A program made the position numbers and the translations under genes. Of a DNA stretch of 64,000 nt, positions 34,756 to 43,964 are shown piece after piece; the first letter of the stretch is position 1; each line of letters begins with the position of its first letter. The DNA lies in contig JAHDQK010000006.1 of assembly GCA_018433885.1 (NCBI GenBank), positions 1-64,000 of the forward strand, read 5' to 3'. The notes beneath the pieces were generated by a model. It did not search any database, had not been told where the DNA came from, and saw only the letters and a list, made by a program, of their open reading frames with translations. The DNA is from Candidatus Cloacimonadota bacterium (GTDB lineage: Bacteria; Cloacimonadota; Cloacimonadia; Cloacimonadales; Cloacimonadaceae).

Positions 34756-35955
34756 TCAGTTACCTCGCAACAGGATAGCGGGGTTATCCGATATCTGGCG
34801 CGAAAAGTCGTTCAAGTTTTCTGTAGCATCCCGCAGGTTTTCCAAAGTCTCCAAAAGATCATCTTGGGATCGCGCAACCGTGCGGTTAAGAGTATTAATC
34901 AACACACCGGTTCTTTGGATGGTAGTACCCAGGTTTGCCACCATGCCTTGTACATCTGAATCAGCTAGTTGGGCAGATAGTTTATCGATGTTTGCCACGA
35001 TGGAGGTAAACTCCTCGGAAGAAAGTAAGCGGTTGATGGTTTCCAAAGAACGGTTGATGTTGCTGCTTACGCTTACTATCTGCTGGGTGCTTTCCAAAAC
35101 CAGAGTATTGGTATTGGTTCCGATGTTGTTCAGATGGAACCGGGTATCTTGCAGAAGGTACTCGCCTTGCTCTGATATCTCACTGATATTTTGATTCAAG
35201 TTCCGGGTAATCAGGACAAGCTCATCGTTGAGTGTCTCGACTATACTTTCCATGGATTCTGACGTAGTTTGAGAAATCTCGTCGATGTTACCTGCCAGAT
35301 TTTGAGAGATCATATCGATGTTACGGTTCAAACCTTCGGTGAGATCGGCAGTATTGTTAGCAATCCGACTGATGGCATCCAAGGTCCCCGCTAGATTGCC
35401 TCTGGTATCAGCAAGGATCATCCCAGTTTCACTTAGGATTTTTGCGATGTTCTCGCGGTTCTGCTGATTGGTGATGTCGTTGATATTGGCAGCGATCAGA
35501 TCGATTTTTTCCGCGATAGAGACGGCTCTTTGGCTGATATCGTCGATCATGGTAGAGCCTGGCTTGATATAGCTTCCGGGTTTCAGATTTTTTGCTTCGT
35601 TTGTTCCACCCCTGATCTCCACAGCTTTCAAACCAGTAATACCAACCAAGCTTAACACAGCTTCCGTGTTGTCTTTTATGGGTGTACCGGGCTCGATATT
35701 GATCGTTACCTTTACCTTGAGCACGTCTTGGGGATCTATCTTGATATCTTCCACCCTGCCTACCTTGATCCCCTGATAGTTTACCGTTCCACCCACCTGC
35801 AATCCGCTTACGGGGTAATCATCAAACACAATATAGTAAGTGTCCCATTTCTGTGTAAGACGATTGCCCGCTACCGCGGCGGCAAAGACCAAGATCAACA
35901 AACTGCCTACCGCTAAAAAAACTCCCAGGCGAACTTTAGTTGCTTTGGATACCAA
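34756..35955 (-). CDS. mlaD: MCE-domain (MlaD-like) lipid-transport protein
   Basis: A 399-residue protein with an N-terminal membrane anchor (about 8-28), an MCE domain (about 35-115; VSGLQVGGTVNYQGIKVGRV) and a long coiled-coil-like region (about 150-390) with many Asn/Ile/Leu heptads such as NQNISEISEQGEYL. MCE proteins form hexameric rings that carry lipids across the periplasm. The long helix suggests a needle-like extension. The start is TTG at 35955, six bases after GGAG. It is one base from the next gene. Confidence 0.9.
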   Translation of the reverse strand: MVSKATKVRLGVFLAVGSLLILVFAAAVAGNRLTQKWDTYYIVFDDYPVSGLQVGGTVNYQGIKVGRVEDIKIDPQDVLKVKVTINIEPGTPIKDNTEAVLSLVGITGLKAVEIRGGTNEAKNLKPGSYIKPGSTMIDDISQRAVSIAEKIDLIAANINDITNQQNRENIAKILSETGMILADTRGNLAGTLDAISRIANNTADLTEGLNRNIDMISQNLAGNIDEISQTTSESMESIVETLNDELVLITRNLNQNISEISEQGEYLLQDTRFHLNNIGTNTNTLVLESTQQIVSVSSNINRSLETINRLLSSEEFTSIVANIDKLSAQLADSDVQGMVANLGTTIQRTGVLINTLNRTVARSQDDLLETLENLRDATENLNDFSRQISDNPAILLRGN

Positions 35956-35966
35956 ATCTATCTCCC

Positions 35967-37328
35967 TTATTCATAATGCATTTCCCCAGTGATCAGGCAG
36001 TTGATGATCTTCACCGGATTCTTTGCTTTTAGGTGAACTCTGCCATCGCAGATCACATCCGCGCCAAAACTTACGTCACCCTCGATTATCAGCTCTTTAC
36101 AACCTACCAGTGAAGGAACTTCCTGGAACCGCTTGTGCATCTTTTCGATATCACCGTAATATGCTTGGTCCAGTTCTATGTATGGAATTTTTGGGATGCC
36201 TCTCTTTAGCTGAATCTGATACTGCTCGTTCAGTTCATAAAGGTCGCTCCATATTGCCAGCAAATCATTAGTCTTCTTCACGGGAGCGAAGCGTTCCCGG
36301 GATACCACCAGTGCCCGCGCCCCTTTGAAGCTACTTATCGCTGCACCCATTGCAGTCTCCAGTTGGAACACCTTTACTCCGTCCACTTCTTTGGGATTCA
36401 CGATCAAAGGCAGAAGCATCAGACCTTCATTTGTAATCAGATGCCAGTCCAGCGCTTTGAGATCAATCCAGAGATTATTGGTGTTGAAATACTTATATCT
36501 GCCGATATCCTGAAATTTATCAATATCTTGGCTTGGGCATTGGGCGATCTCTCTTAACAGCAATTGCCCACTTTTATCCTGTGCCAGATGTCCGCCTTTC
36601 TTATCCATCTCCGTTCGTTCGCACACTTCCATCAAAAAGGGCACATCATGTTTTTCCATGTAAGATGCAATTGCCGGATCCACAGCCGCTCCCAGGTTAT
36701 CCGCATTGGAAACAAAAGCATAGCGGTAGCCTTCGGCAATCAGTTTTTCCAGGATACCTCCTGCGGAGATTGCAGTATAGAGGTCTCCATGTCCCGGCGG
36801 GTTCCAACGTTTGTCTTTATCACTGCTATCAAAAGGCTTAAGGTCTTCTTGGCGGATGCGCGGAAACTTGTTTTGGACAAATGAGACCGGTAGTTTCTGC
36901 TTCATCAAATCCGGATATTTGTTTAAATACGCCATTGTGTCCGCTTGGGTGGCAAAGCTATTCATGAACATTAGTTGGATATCGTAGCCGCTACCAGAGC
37001 GCAACGCCAGAATGTGGCGCGTGATAATATCCAAGAAATTCATGTTACCCTTTACCGGTAAGAGGGATTTTGCCCTAGAGAGCCCCATACTTGTGCCCAG
37101 ACCGCCATTCAGCTTGATCACCGCGATGTTTTTTAGCAAGTTTGCAGGAGCTTCCCCCCTAATATCATCATAGCGTACCACAGAGTCTTCGTCAGGCGGA
37201 GTGATCTCATCTTCGCCGATCTGACCCATCGCTCCTGCTGCCAACGCCTCGTAGTAGTGGCAGAAAGTCCGGATCAACATCTCGGACAACCCTTCCGCTT
37301 TCATCGCTTTCACAAACTGGCTTATCAT
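35967..37328 (-). CDS. UTP-glucose-1-phosphate uridylyltransferase (UDPGP family)
   Basis: Forms UDP-glucose from UTP and glucose 1-phosphate. The 453-residue protein has the nucleotide motif VIKLNGGLGTSMG (about 69-81), the lysine LPVKG, and PPGHGDLYTA. It belongs to the eukaryote-like UGP2 family rather than bacterial GalU. The C-terminus is a left-handed helix-like tail (DVSFGADVICDG). UDP-glucose would feed the glycosyltransferase at the end of the operon. AAGGATTC precedes the ATG. Confidence 0.92.
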   Translation of the reverse strand: MISQFVKAMKAEGLSEMLIRTFCHYYEALAAGAMGQIGEDEITPPDEDSVVRYDDIRGEAPANLLKNIAVIKLNGGLGTSMGLSRAKSLLPVKGNMNFLDIITRHILALRSGSGYDIQLMFMNSFATQADTMAYLNKYPDLMKQKLPVSFVQNKFPRIRQEDLKPFDSSDKDKRWNPPGHGDLYTAISAGGILEKLIAEGYRYAFVSNADNLGAAVDPAIASYMEKHDVPFLMEVCERTEMDKKGGHLAQDKSGQLLLREIAQCPSQDIDKFQDIGRYKYFNTNNLWIDLKALDWHLITNEGLMLLPLIVNPKEVDGVKVFQLETAMGAAISSFKGARALVVSRERFAPVKKTNDLLAIWSDLYELNEQYQIQLKRGIPKIPYIELDQAYYGDIEKMHKRFQEVPSLVGCKELIIEGDVSFGADVICDGRVHLKAKNPVKIINCLITGEMHYE

Positions 37329-37345
37329 GGTTGAATCCTTCCCTG

Positions 37346-39337
37346 CTACAGCAGGCTTTCCAGATATTCTTCGTCACAATCCTCCGGAACCGTGATAGCT
37401 CCTTGGCTAGCATGCGCTTGATTCCATTTTTTTACTGTCTCAATCGCGCCGCCGTTTCTTGCCCAAGATCTGCGTGCTACTCCACCCATGACGTCCCAAG
37501 AAAGAGCTTTTCTTACCACTTCATCCATTCTGAAGCTGCCGTCCAACACGATTCCATTGCCACCATTTACGCTGCGGCCGATACCCACTCCACCGCCATT
37601 AGAAAGCACCACCAGGGTCATTCCCCGTGCGATATTTCCAGCGAAACACTGCGTAGCCATATCTGCCATCAGATTCGATCCATCGTAGATATTAGCGGTC
37701 TCGCGGAAGGGGGAATCTGTCCCAGATACATCATGATGATCCCTACCCAACATCACCGGGCCGATCTCGCCATTACGTACCATTTCGTTGAATTTCAGCG
37801 CGATTTTCACCCTGCCTTCCTCATCGGCATAGAGAATGCGAGCCTTTGTGCCTACCACCAATGCGTTTTGCTCCGCCGTACTTATCCAATGGTGATTATC
37901 CCTATCCATGGAGTTCCGTTTGGGGTCTATCAACGCGCAAGCGGCACGATCTGTAGCGCGAAGATCTTCGTCCCGCCGTGATAGACACACCCAACGGAAT
38001 GGTCCGTACCCAAAATCAAAGCACATCGGTCCCATGATATCTTCCACATAAGAAGGCCAAATGAATCCATCGTTTGTAGTTTCCGGGTTTTTGGCAATCT
38101 CATGAGCTCCAGCATCATAGACGCTTGCCATGAAGCTATTGCCGTAATCCCAGAACCTTGCCCCCTTCTGGGTTAGAGATTTCAACACCTGAAAATGGCG
38201 AAGTAGGGATCTATCCACGCTTGCCTTAAACATCTCCGGGTTGTCTCGCAAAAGCTTTCTGCCTGCCTCAAAATCGTATCCAACGGGAGTATAGCCACCT
38301 TCATACACGGCATGACACGAGGTCTGATCGCTGATCAGTTCAGCCTTTATATCATTTTTATCCACATATTCCAATAAATCCACCACATTCCCGTGGTAGG
38401 CTATGGAAAGAGCTTCTTTGCTGGCTCTGGCGGCATCCACCCAACGGAAGATCTCGTCCAGATCCGCGGACACTTTAGCCACCCAACCCTGAGAGTGCCT
38501 GGTTTGGATGCGTGAGTAATCCACTTCTGCCAGTATCCCGATACCACCGGCAATTTCAACCGCTTTTGCCTGAGCTCCACTCATACCGCCCAATCCGGAA
38601 GAGATATAAAGCACTCCCGCCAGATCCTTATCCACTGGGATGCCCAAGTACTTCCTCCCCGCATTGAGCAGAGTGATATAGGTGCCGTGTACTATGCCTT
38701 GGGGACCGATATACATCCAACCCCCGGCTGTCATTTGACCATAATTTGCCACTCCTAAAGCTGTTAGACGGCGAAAGTTCTCCGGGTCGTCCCACTTTCC
38801 GATCACCAAACCATTGGTCGAAATAACTCGCGGAGCCTCCGGGCGGGAAGGAAAAAGCCCCAGGGGATGTCCACTGGAAACCACCAAAGTCTGTTCTTCA
38901 GTCATTTGTTCCAGATACTTCATGATCAAGCGATATTGCATCCAGTTTTGGCACACCTGTCCTGTCTCGCCGTAGGTTACCAATTCATAGGGATACAGCG
39001 CTATATCAAAATCCAGATTGTTATCGATCATCACTTGCAAGGCTTTTGCTTGGGTAATTCCTTTATATTCATCGATAGGCTTTCCTTTTAGAGAGCCTTG
39101 AGGGCGCCAGCGATAACCGTAGATTCTACCCATTGTCTTGAGTTCGCTGAGAAACTCGGGGGCTACTTTTTCATGAAGTTCTCGCGGAATATAGCGTAAA
39201 GCGTTCTTTAACGCCAGCTTGATTTCTTGTCGGCTCAGGGTAAGCCCTCTATCTGGAGCGCGTCGGATCCCCGGTTCAAACACCGGATCCGGTGGTAAGA
39301 TGTTATCCAGTCTTGCTTCAAAATGGTTTTCAGCCAT
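37346..39337 (-). CDS. hutU: Urocanate hydratase
   Basis: Second step of histidine breakdown: urocanate plus water to imidazolonepropionate, using tightly bound NAD+. The 663 residues match the longer eukaryotic-type urocanases, not the roughly 560-residue bacterial ones. Visible motifs include GLGGMSGAQAKAVEIAGGI, the YHGNVVDLLEY block and GVGIGRSVNGGNGIVLDG. No other hut gene is present in the window. It overlaps the desulfidase gene by eight bases, linking histidine and cysteine use for energy. Confidence 0.94.
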   Translation of the reverse strand: MAENHFEARLDNILPPDPVFEPGIRRAPDRGLTLSRQEIKLALKNALRYIPRELHEKVAPEFLSELKTMGRIYGYRWRPQGSLKGKPIDEYKGITQAKALQVMIDNNLDFDIALYPYELVTYGETGQVCQNWMQYRLIMKYLEQMTEEQTLVVSSGHPLGLFPSRPEAPRVISTNGLVIGKWDDPENFRRLTALGVANYGQMTAGGWMYIGPQGIVHGTYITLLNAGRKYLGIPVDKDLAGVLYISSGLGGMSGAQAKAVEIAGGIGILAEVDYSRIQTRHSQGWVAKVSADLDEIFRWVDAARASKEALSIAYHGNVVDLLEYVDKNDIKAELISDQTSCHAVYEGGYTPVGYDFEAGRKLLRDNPEMFKASVDRSLLRHFQVLKSLTQKGARFWDYGNSFMASVYDAGAHEIAKNPETTNDGFIWPSYVEDIMGPMCFDFGYGPFRWVCLSRRDEDLRATDRAACALIDPKRNSMDRDNHHWISTAEQNALVVGTKARILYADEEGRVKIALKFNEMVRNGEIGPVMLGRDHHDVSGTDSPFRETANIYDGSNLMADMATQCFAGNIARGMTLVVLSNGGGVGIGRSVNGGNGIVLDGSFRMDEVVRKALSWDVMGGVARRSWARNGGAIETVKKWNQAHASQGAITVPEDCDEEYLESLL

Positions 39338-40625
39338 TAGTTGCCTCTCTATTTATCTTTTTATTTATCATGATGTTCAATATTGTGGAATCCGCATTCT
39401 GCATACCGGAGTTTACAAATTCGGCAAGATTCTCGATTGTCTCGTCGATATTGTCTGTGATAATTCCATCGTTGGAAGATATGCACTTGCCCATATGAGC
39501 CAGTAACGCGGCTTGCACTGCGGCGGAAGTATTTGTTGCAACCTTCAGAGAGCAACCCTCTTTGGCACCGTCACAAACCATCCCCGCGGTATTCCCAACC
39601 ATATTCTTGATGGCATACTCCACTTTCCGATAGTCTCCCCCCAGAAGCAATACAATGCCACAGGCAGCGCCAGAGGCTGCAGACAGGCATCCGCAAAGAC
39701 ACGATAATAAGCCCACCTTATACTTCATATGAACGCTTACCAAATGCCCCAAGGTCAGCGCGCGGACAAGGGTTTCGTGGCTTCTTTTCAGTTTTTCGGC
39801 AGCTGCGATGATCGGCAGAGTGATCGATAATCCTTGATTTCCGCTTCCAGTATTGGAGATTACCGGTAAACTGCATCCGCTCATCCTGGCATCAGTAGCG
39901 GCTGCAGTCAAAGCCATCGCAAAATGATGAATATCATCTCCCAAGAGACCTTCTTCGATCTGCCCCAAGATCATTTTACCCACAGACATCCCCAAATTCT
40001 CGCTCAAACCATACTCCGCTATCCTGCGGTTGATCTTCTCTCCCAGATCCAGCTGCAACAGAGTTTCGTACGGGATGTTCATGCAAAAATCCCAATAGTC
40101 CTGCAGTTTAAATTTCTCTGCACTGATCAGGCGAGTGTTGCTTTCCGCACCCATATCCTGATACTTGAGTACCTTGCCATTCAATTCTAGCTTGTGTAAC
40201 CAAGTATGTCGCCAACGGATTATCGCTCTGCATCTGTCACTTTTGTTACTTAAGATGATCTCTATATACACTTTGTCTTCGCTGGGATATAGCTCCAAAT
40301 GGATGGTTTTCGCAAGTGCTTTGCCGCGCTCCAATTGTTCCGGAGTAAGATCCGCCAATACTTGTAACTCTCGCTCCGGCTGGGCTATCACCAAACCAAG
40401 CGCTGCGGCTATCTCCAACCCGATAAGCCCTGTATTGGGTATGCCTACTCCCATCCCGTTTTTTAAAATTGAGGGGCTGAGTTTCAAGGTGATGTTTTCG
40501 ATTTCAGAAGGAAATACGCTAGCCGCGTACGAGGCTGTCAAAGCCACTGCCGCAGGCTCCGTACAGCCAAGTGCAGGAACTACTTCCTGCTTCAAGAGAG
40601 ATAATATTTCGTCGTAGTGAAGCAT
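39330..40625 (-). CDS. cyuA: L-cysteine desulfidase (UPF0597/CyuA family)
   Basis: Breaks L-cysteine into pyruvate, ammonia and sulfide with a [4Fe-4S] cluster. The 431 residues begin with the LGCTEPAAVAL motif (Cys21) and carry further conserved cysteines in GAACGIV, GMVCDGAKEGC, and SNTGSGNQGLS. AGGA precedes the start at 40625; the frame is open 19 codons further upstream without a ribosome site. A good promoter lies at 40654-40682. It heads a long operon. Confidence 0.9.
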   Translation of the reverse strand: MLHYDEILSLLKQEVVPALGCTEPAAVALTASYAASVFPSEIENITLKLSPSILKNGMGVGIPNTGLIGLEIAAALGLVIAQPERELQVLADLTPEQLERGKALAKTIHLELYPSEDKVYIEIILSNKSDRCRAIIRWRHTWLHKLELNGKVLKYQDMGAESNTRLISAEKFKLQDYWDFCMNIPYETLLQLDLGEKINRRIAEYGLSENLGMSVGKMILGQIEEGLLGDDIHHFAMALTAAATDARMSGCSLPVISNTGSGNQGLSITLPIIAAAEKLKRSHETLVRALTLGHLVSVHMKYKVGLLSCLCGCLSAASGAACGIVLLLGGDYRKVEYAIKNMVGNTAGMVCDGAKEGCSLKVATNTSAAVQAALLAHMGKCISSNDGIITDNIDETIENLAEFVNSGMQNADSTILNIMINKKINREATNG

Positions 40626-40653
40626 AATAATCCTAAGAATAGTTCTTTGTTCT

Positions 40654-40682
40654 ATTAAATGGGGCAAGGACAATCCTGTCAA
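40654..40682 (-). promoter_or_regulatory. Sigma-70 promoter of the cyuA-hutU-mla operon
   Basis: On the minus strand TTGACA is followed after exactly 17 bases by TTTAAT, about 30 bases upstream of the cyuA start. No other promoter of this quality is seen before the end of the operon 14 kb on. Confidence 0.75.
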
Positions 40683-40949
40683 GCCTTTTCTGCACTAGTA
40701 AATGTGTTTCTGCCTTACCCATCCAAAATTGTCGGCATCCATCATACTATATTTCCGGATGCGGATCAAGGCTCACCTTGGAAGCACATAGGCTACACTT
40801 CCGATGCTTTATAGAATGGACAGATCGTCTTGAATTTTTTCTTGTCAACTTGGCAAGATGCCACCCAAACAGTTTGCCCTATATAGATATGAAAAGTGTG
40901 CGCTTTCCACAGCACCGGATACAAGAGACGATCCGAAATCCGCCCATAC

Positions 40950-41070
40950 TCACCCATTCACTGAAGCAGTCGCCAAGCTACCTTGATGCAGTGGGAACTG
41001 CATGAAAGCGACTTCGCGACAGGCGCGATAAATGGGCTTGAGTATTATGCGGTTTGATGAATAGTTCCAT
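40950..41070 (-). repeat. Dispersed ~120-bp repeat, copy 2 (inverted)
   Basis: The reverse complement of this stretch aligns with 349-469, including identical blocks of 23 and 19 bases. By eye about four of five bases match. It carries the same GCAGT/ACTGC dyad. Confidence 0.8.
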
Positions 41071-41196
41071 TTTGATTTGGGGATATGGGATTCTATGCCA
41101 GCAAAAGGCTCTTGTATAAAAGTAACAAGGCAACGAATTGGTTTTTTCTCTATCGCAGAGCATTCAATTGGAATCTAGTGGTGCGATATCTCAAAA

Positions 41197-41225
41197 CTGA
41201 CTTATATTTTCCATAAACCTATAAA
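41197..41225 (+). promoter_or_regulatory. Promoter of the cupin gene
   Basis: CTGACT is followed after 17 bases by TATAAA. GAGAGGAG and the ATG at 41247 follow closely. Confidence 0.6.
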
Positions 41226-41246
41226 CAGACAACGAGAGGAGATACA

Positions 41247-41588
41247 ATGAACTATATAAAGAATATCACAGCGGAAAAAGCTTTGGTTTTGGAAGATCAG
41301 GTAAACTATAGTGAAGGGCAAATCGTTAGCAGAACTCTTGCGCAAAATAAAGCGGTAAGCCTTACCCTGTTCGCTTTTTGGCAGGGAGAAGAAATCAGCA
41401 CCCACGAATCCACCGGGGATGCCTTGATCACTATTCTGGATGGCGAAGCGGAAATCACGATCGACGGTAAAATCCACACCCTAAAAAAAGGTGAATCGAT
41501 TCTAATGCCAGCAGACATCCCCCACGCTGTGAAAGCAATTACAAACCAGAAAATGATGTTGACGGTGGTGTTTCCCGCTGAGATATAA
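41247..41588 (+). CDS. Cupin-domain protein
   Basis: A 113-residue single cupin with the two conserved motifs: ISTHESTGDALITILDGEAE (about 50-69) and ESILMPADIPHAVKA (about 90-104). The histidines and glutamate of the metal site are visible. Function unknown; such small cupins are often metal-binding enzymes or sensors. It has its own promoter and a GAGAGGAG ribosome site, and stands 222 bases before the hydrogenase cluster. Confidence 0.88.
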   Translation: MNYIKNITAEKALVLEDQVNYSEGQIVSRTLAQNKAVSLTLFAFWQGEEISTHESTGDALITILDGEAEITIDGKIHTLKKGESILMPADIPHAVKAITNQKMMLTVVFPAEI

Positions 41589-41810
41589 CCTTTTGTAATG
41601 AGCATCCCGCCTATAGACAAATAATCTTTCTTCAGTATAAAAAAATATCTGAGCAGTTTGGGGTCTCCCCGAGGGATTGCCGGATATCCCACGTGCGCCC
41701 TACGGGTTCCCAAGCCATCCAGACTAGATCTAGTAAATCACTTTTCACTTGACTGATATCTGCAATTCCCTGAGTGTGCATTTCAGTAATAATCACAAGG
41801 TGAGAACTGA
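41589..41810. other. Intergenic region before the hydrogenase cluster
   Basis: No gene is seen. A TTGACT hexamer occurs near 41748, but no convincing -10 box pairs with it, so the promoter of the cluster is not called. AAGGTGAG just before 41811 is the ribosome site of the first gene. Confidence 0.4.
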
Positions 41811-42158
41811 ATGACTCTAAGAGAATTAGTAGCTTTGCTGGAAGGCGAAGTTCTTTTCCCCGAAGCAGATCTGGATAGAGAAGTGCCCTGCGCCTTCGCG
41901 TCGGATATGATCTCAGATATTCTAATGTGCACCAAAGAGCCCACCCTTCTTCTTACAGGGCTTACCAACAACCAGGTTATCCGTCTCAGCGACATGATTG
42001 ATCTCACCGGGATCGTATTTGTAAGAGGTAAACGGCCTTTACAAGATGTCATAGAGATGGCTGCCGAACGTGGCTTGCCGATCATCACCACCAAATTCAC
42101 CCTTTATCGCTGCAGCGGAATCCTCTTCAACGCGGGTCTGCGCAGTTGCAAGATATGA
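41811..42158 (+). CDS. DRTGG-domain protein, copy 1
   Basis: A 115-residue single DRTGG-type domain (also found in some phosphotransacetylases and in CBS-linked regulators): AFASDMISDILMC, IDLTGIVFVRGKRP and LPIITTKFTLYRCSGILF. Such genes repeatedly occur beside sensory [FeFe] hydrogenases; their role is unknown, possibly ligand binding. A second copy lies at 43965-44306. First gene of the cluster. Confidence 0.85.
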   Translation: MTLRELVALLEGEVLFPEADLDREVPCAFASDMISDILMCTKEPTLLLTGLTNNQVIRLSDMIDLTGIVFVRGKRPLQDVIEMAAERGLPIITTKFTLYRCSGILFNAGLRSCKI

Positions 42159-42167
42159 TCTAAGATT

Positions 42168-42659
42168 ATGGCTGAATATTGGTATATAGCCGAAGGCTTT
42201 GAAAATCGCGTACAGGAATATCTGGCAGATAACGGAGATTCTGAAGTGGACATGATGTTCACCGTACCGGAAAAGGATTTTAATACAGCGGGCAAAGGCT
42301 CTTCCGAAGTCAAAAATCTCCTGAAACGCTTGGGAGTAGATTCCGAAGTTCTGCGCCGCATCGCCGTGGCATCATACGAGGCGGAGATCAACGTGGCTGC
42401 CCACTCTCATGGTGGAGTAATGCACAGCGCAGTTTACGACGACCATATTCACATCCGCTTTGAAGATGAAGGCCCCGGGATTGCGGATATCGAACAAGCC
42501 ATGATACCCGGCTTTTCCACTGCGGACGAATTGGCGCGGGAATTGGGTTTTGGTGCCGGTTTAGGTTTGCCGAACATCAAGAAAAACAGCGATGCCATGC
42601 ATATAGTATCCGAGAAAGGCTCCTCCACCCTTGTAGAATTCATCATCTTCTTCAGTTAG
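42168..42659 (+). CDS. HATPase (anti-sigma/kinase-like), hydrogenase-associated, copy 1
   Basis: A 163-residue protein: about 25 N-terminal residues, then an HATPase_c domain with the N-box ASYEAEINVAAHSHGG, FEDEGPGIAD and the lid GFGAGLGLPNIKKNSD. It lacks a DHp domain and resembles RsbW-like serine kinases. It lies nine bases after the DRTGG gene and four bases before the hydrogenase gene, so it probably acts on the signal output of that hydrogenase. Confidence 0.85.
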   Translation: MAEYWYIAEGFENRVQEYLADNGDSEVDMMFTVPEKDFNTAGKGSSEVKNLLKRLGVDSEVLRRIAVASYEAEINVAAHSHGGVMHSAVYDDHIHIRFEDEGPGIADIEQAMIPGFSTADELARELGFGAGLGLPNIKKNSDAMHIVSEKGSSTLVEFIIFFS

Positions 42660-42663
42660 AGAA

Positions 42664-43944
42664 ATGAACAGAAAAGATAGTAAATATTTCCACGCCATTC
42701 AGATTCTGGAAGATAACTGCACCGGATGTACCGCTTGTGTTCGGGTCTGCCCCACCGAAGCCATCAGAGTGCGAGACCGCAAGGCTACCATCGATCCCAA
42801 TCGCTGCGTGGATTGCGGTAACTGTGTTACGGTATGTGAATTCCATGCTATCATCCCCTCCAGCGACCCTCTGGATATCATTCACAATTTCAAATATAAA
42901 GTGGCGGTGATCTCATCCAGCTTCTTCGGACAGTTTTCGGAAGACATCAGTTATGAAAACGCCAAACAAGCCGTGTTGGAACTCGGTTTCGACGAGGTCG
43001 CGGAAGAAGCGATGGTTACAGATTTCATGATCAGCGTAATCCGCGAATACATCCGCCAAAACCGTGATAAACGCCCCATTTTGAGCAGTAACTGCCCGGC
43101 AGTGGTGAGGTTGATCCAAGTAAAATACCCATCCCTGTTGCCCAATCTGTTTCACCAAGAAGCGCCGATGAGCATTCTTACCCGTTTCCTCCGCGACCGG
43201 ATTTCCAAAGAAAACCAGCTCAAAGAAGAGGAAATCGGGATCTTCCTGATCGTACCATGCGTAGCCCATGTGACAGCCGTGCATCAACCCGAAGGCGCAT
43301 ATAAACATCTTCAGGATGGCGCGTTTTCCACCGGAATGATCTATGGAAAAGTACGTGAGATCATCAAACATGTGCAGAACAACCCCAAAGATATCGATAC
43401 ATATCCCCATGGGCTTACTTGGGCGCTCTCTGGAGTGCAGGCAGAATTGGTGGATACCGATGACATTCGGGCATTATCTGTAAACGGTACCGAGAATGTA
43501 ATGGACATCCTCTCCCGCGTGGAAGACCATTATCTGGATCAATACGACTACATCGTGCTGAGAAGCTGCACAAACGGTTGCGTGGGGGGATGCCTGAATG
43601 TGGAAAATCCCTTTGTAGCAATGAGCAGAATTAAGAAAATGAGCAAGGATGGAGATTCCAAAGAGATCCATGTAGAAGAGCTCGAACGCCTCCATGCTGC
43701 AGGGGAATTCTCCGTAACGCCATTGGCTCCGCGTCCGATCATGGAATTGGATAAGGATATCAAGAAAGCTATTCAAAAAATGAAGAAAATCAATGAATTC
43801 CTCACCATGCTCCCGGGGTTGAATTGTAGCGCGTGTGGTAGCCCCACCTGCTATGCCTTGGCAGAAGACATTGTTTTGGGCAAAGCTTCAATAGACGACT
43901 GTGTGGTGCTCAAACGGCACAAACCCGAAGATGACGAAGATTAA
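42664..43944 (+). CDS. Sensory-type [FeFe] hydrogenase (HydS-like)
   Basis: A 426-residue protein: two N-terminal [4Fe-4S] ferredoxin motifs (Cys19-29 and Cys48-58), an [FeFe]-hydrogenase H-cluster domain (about 75-320), and a C-terminal Fe-S domain (LNCSACGSPTC). The H-cluster cysteines are kept: Cys144 (SSNCPAV), Cys199 (VPCVAH), Cys302 and Cys306 (SCTNGCVGGC). The residue before Cys144, normally the proton-relay cysteine, is Asn143, and the usual lysine after PC is replaced by histidine. This matches group C/D putative sensory hydrogenases with little or altered turnover. Neighbouring HATPase and DRTGG genes support a sensing role. Confidence 0.85.
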   Translation: MNRKDSKYFHAIQILEDNCTGCTACVRVCPTEAIRVRDRKATIDPNRCVDCGNCVTVCEFHAIIPSSDPLDIIHNFKYKVAVISSSFFGQFSEDISYENAKQAVLELGFDEVAEEAMVTDFMISVIREYIRQNRDKRPILSSNCPAVVRLIQVKYPSLLPNLFHQEAPMSILTRFLRDRISKENQLKEEEIGIFLIVPCVAHVTAVHQPEGAYKHLQDGAFSTGMIYGKVREIIKHVQNNPKDIDTYPHGLTWALSGVQAELVDTDDIRALSVNGTENVMDILSRVEDHYLDQYDYIVLRSCTNGCVGGCLNVENPFVAMSRIKKMSKDGDSKEIHVEELERLHAAGEFSVTPLAPRPIMELDKDIKKAIQKMKKINEFLTMLPGLNCSACGSPTCYALAEDIVLGKASIDDCVVLKRHKPEDDED

Positions 43945-43964
43945 TAAATAACAAGGATATAGAA

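Larger units (their letters stand above)
40626..41246. other. Divergent intergenic region with promoters and repeat copy 2
   Basis: Contains the cyuA promoter (40654-40682), the second copy of the ~120-base dispersed repeat in inverted orientation (40950-41070), and the cupin-gene promoter (41197-41225). The rest shows no gene: its open frames lack ribosome sites. Confidence 0.65.

Noticed and set aside
40700-41010. Possible transposon or gene fragment between cyuA and the cupin gene
   Set aside because: Open frames show no family features or ribosome sites; only the dispersed repeat and promoters are supported.
41748-41776. Promoter of the hydrogenase cluster
   Set aside because: A TTGACT hexamer is present but no acceptable -10 box lies at 16-18 bases.
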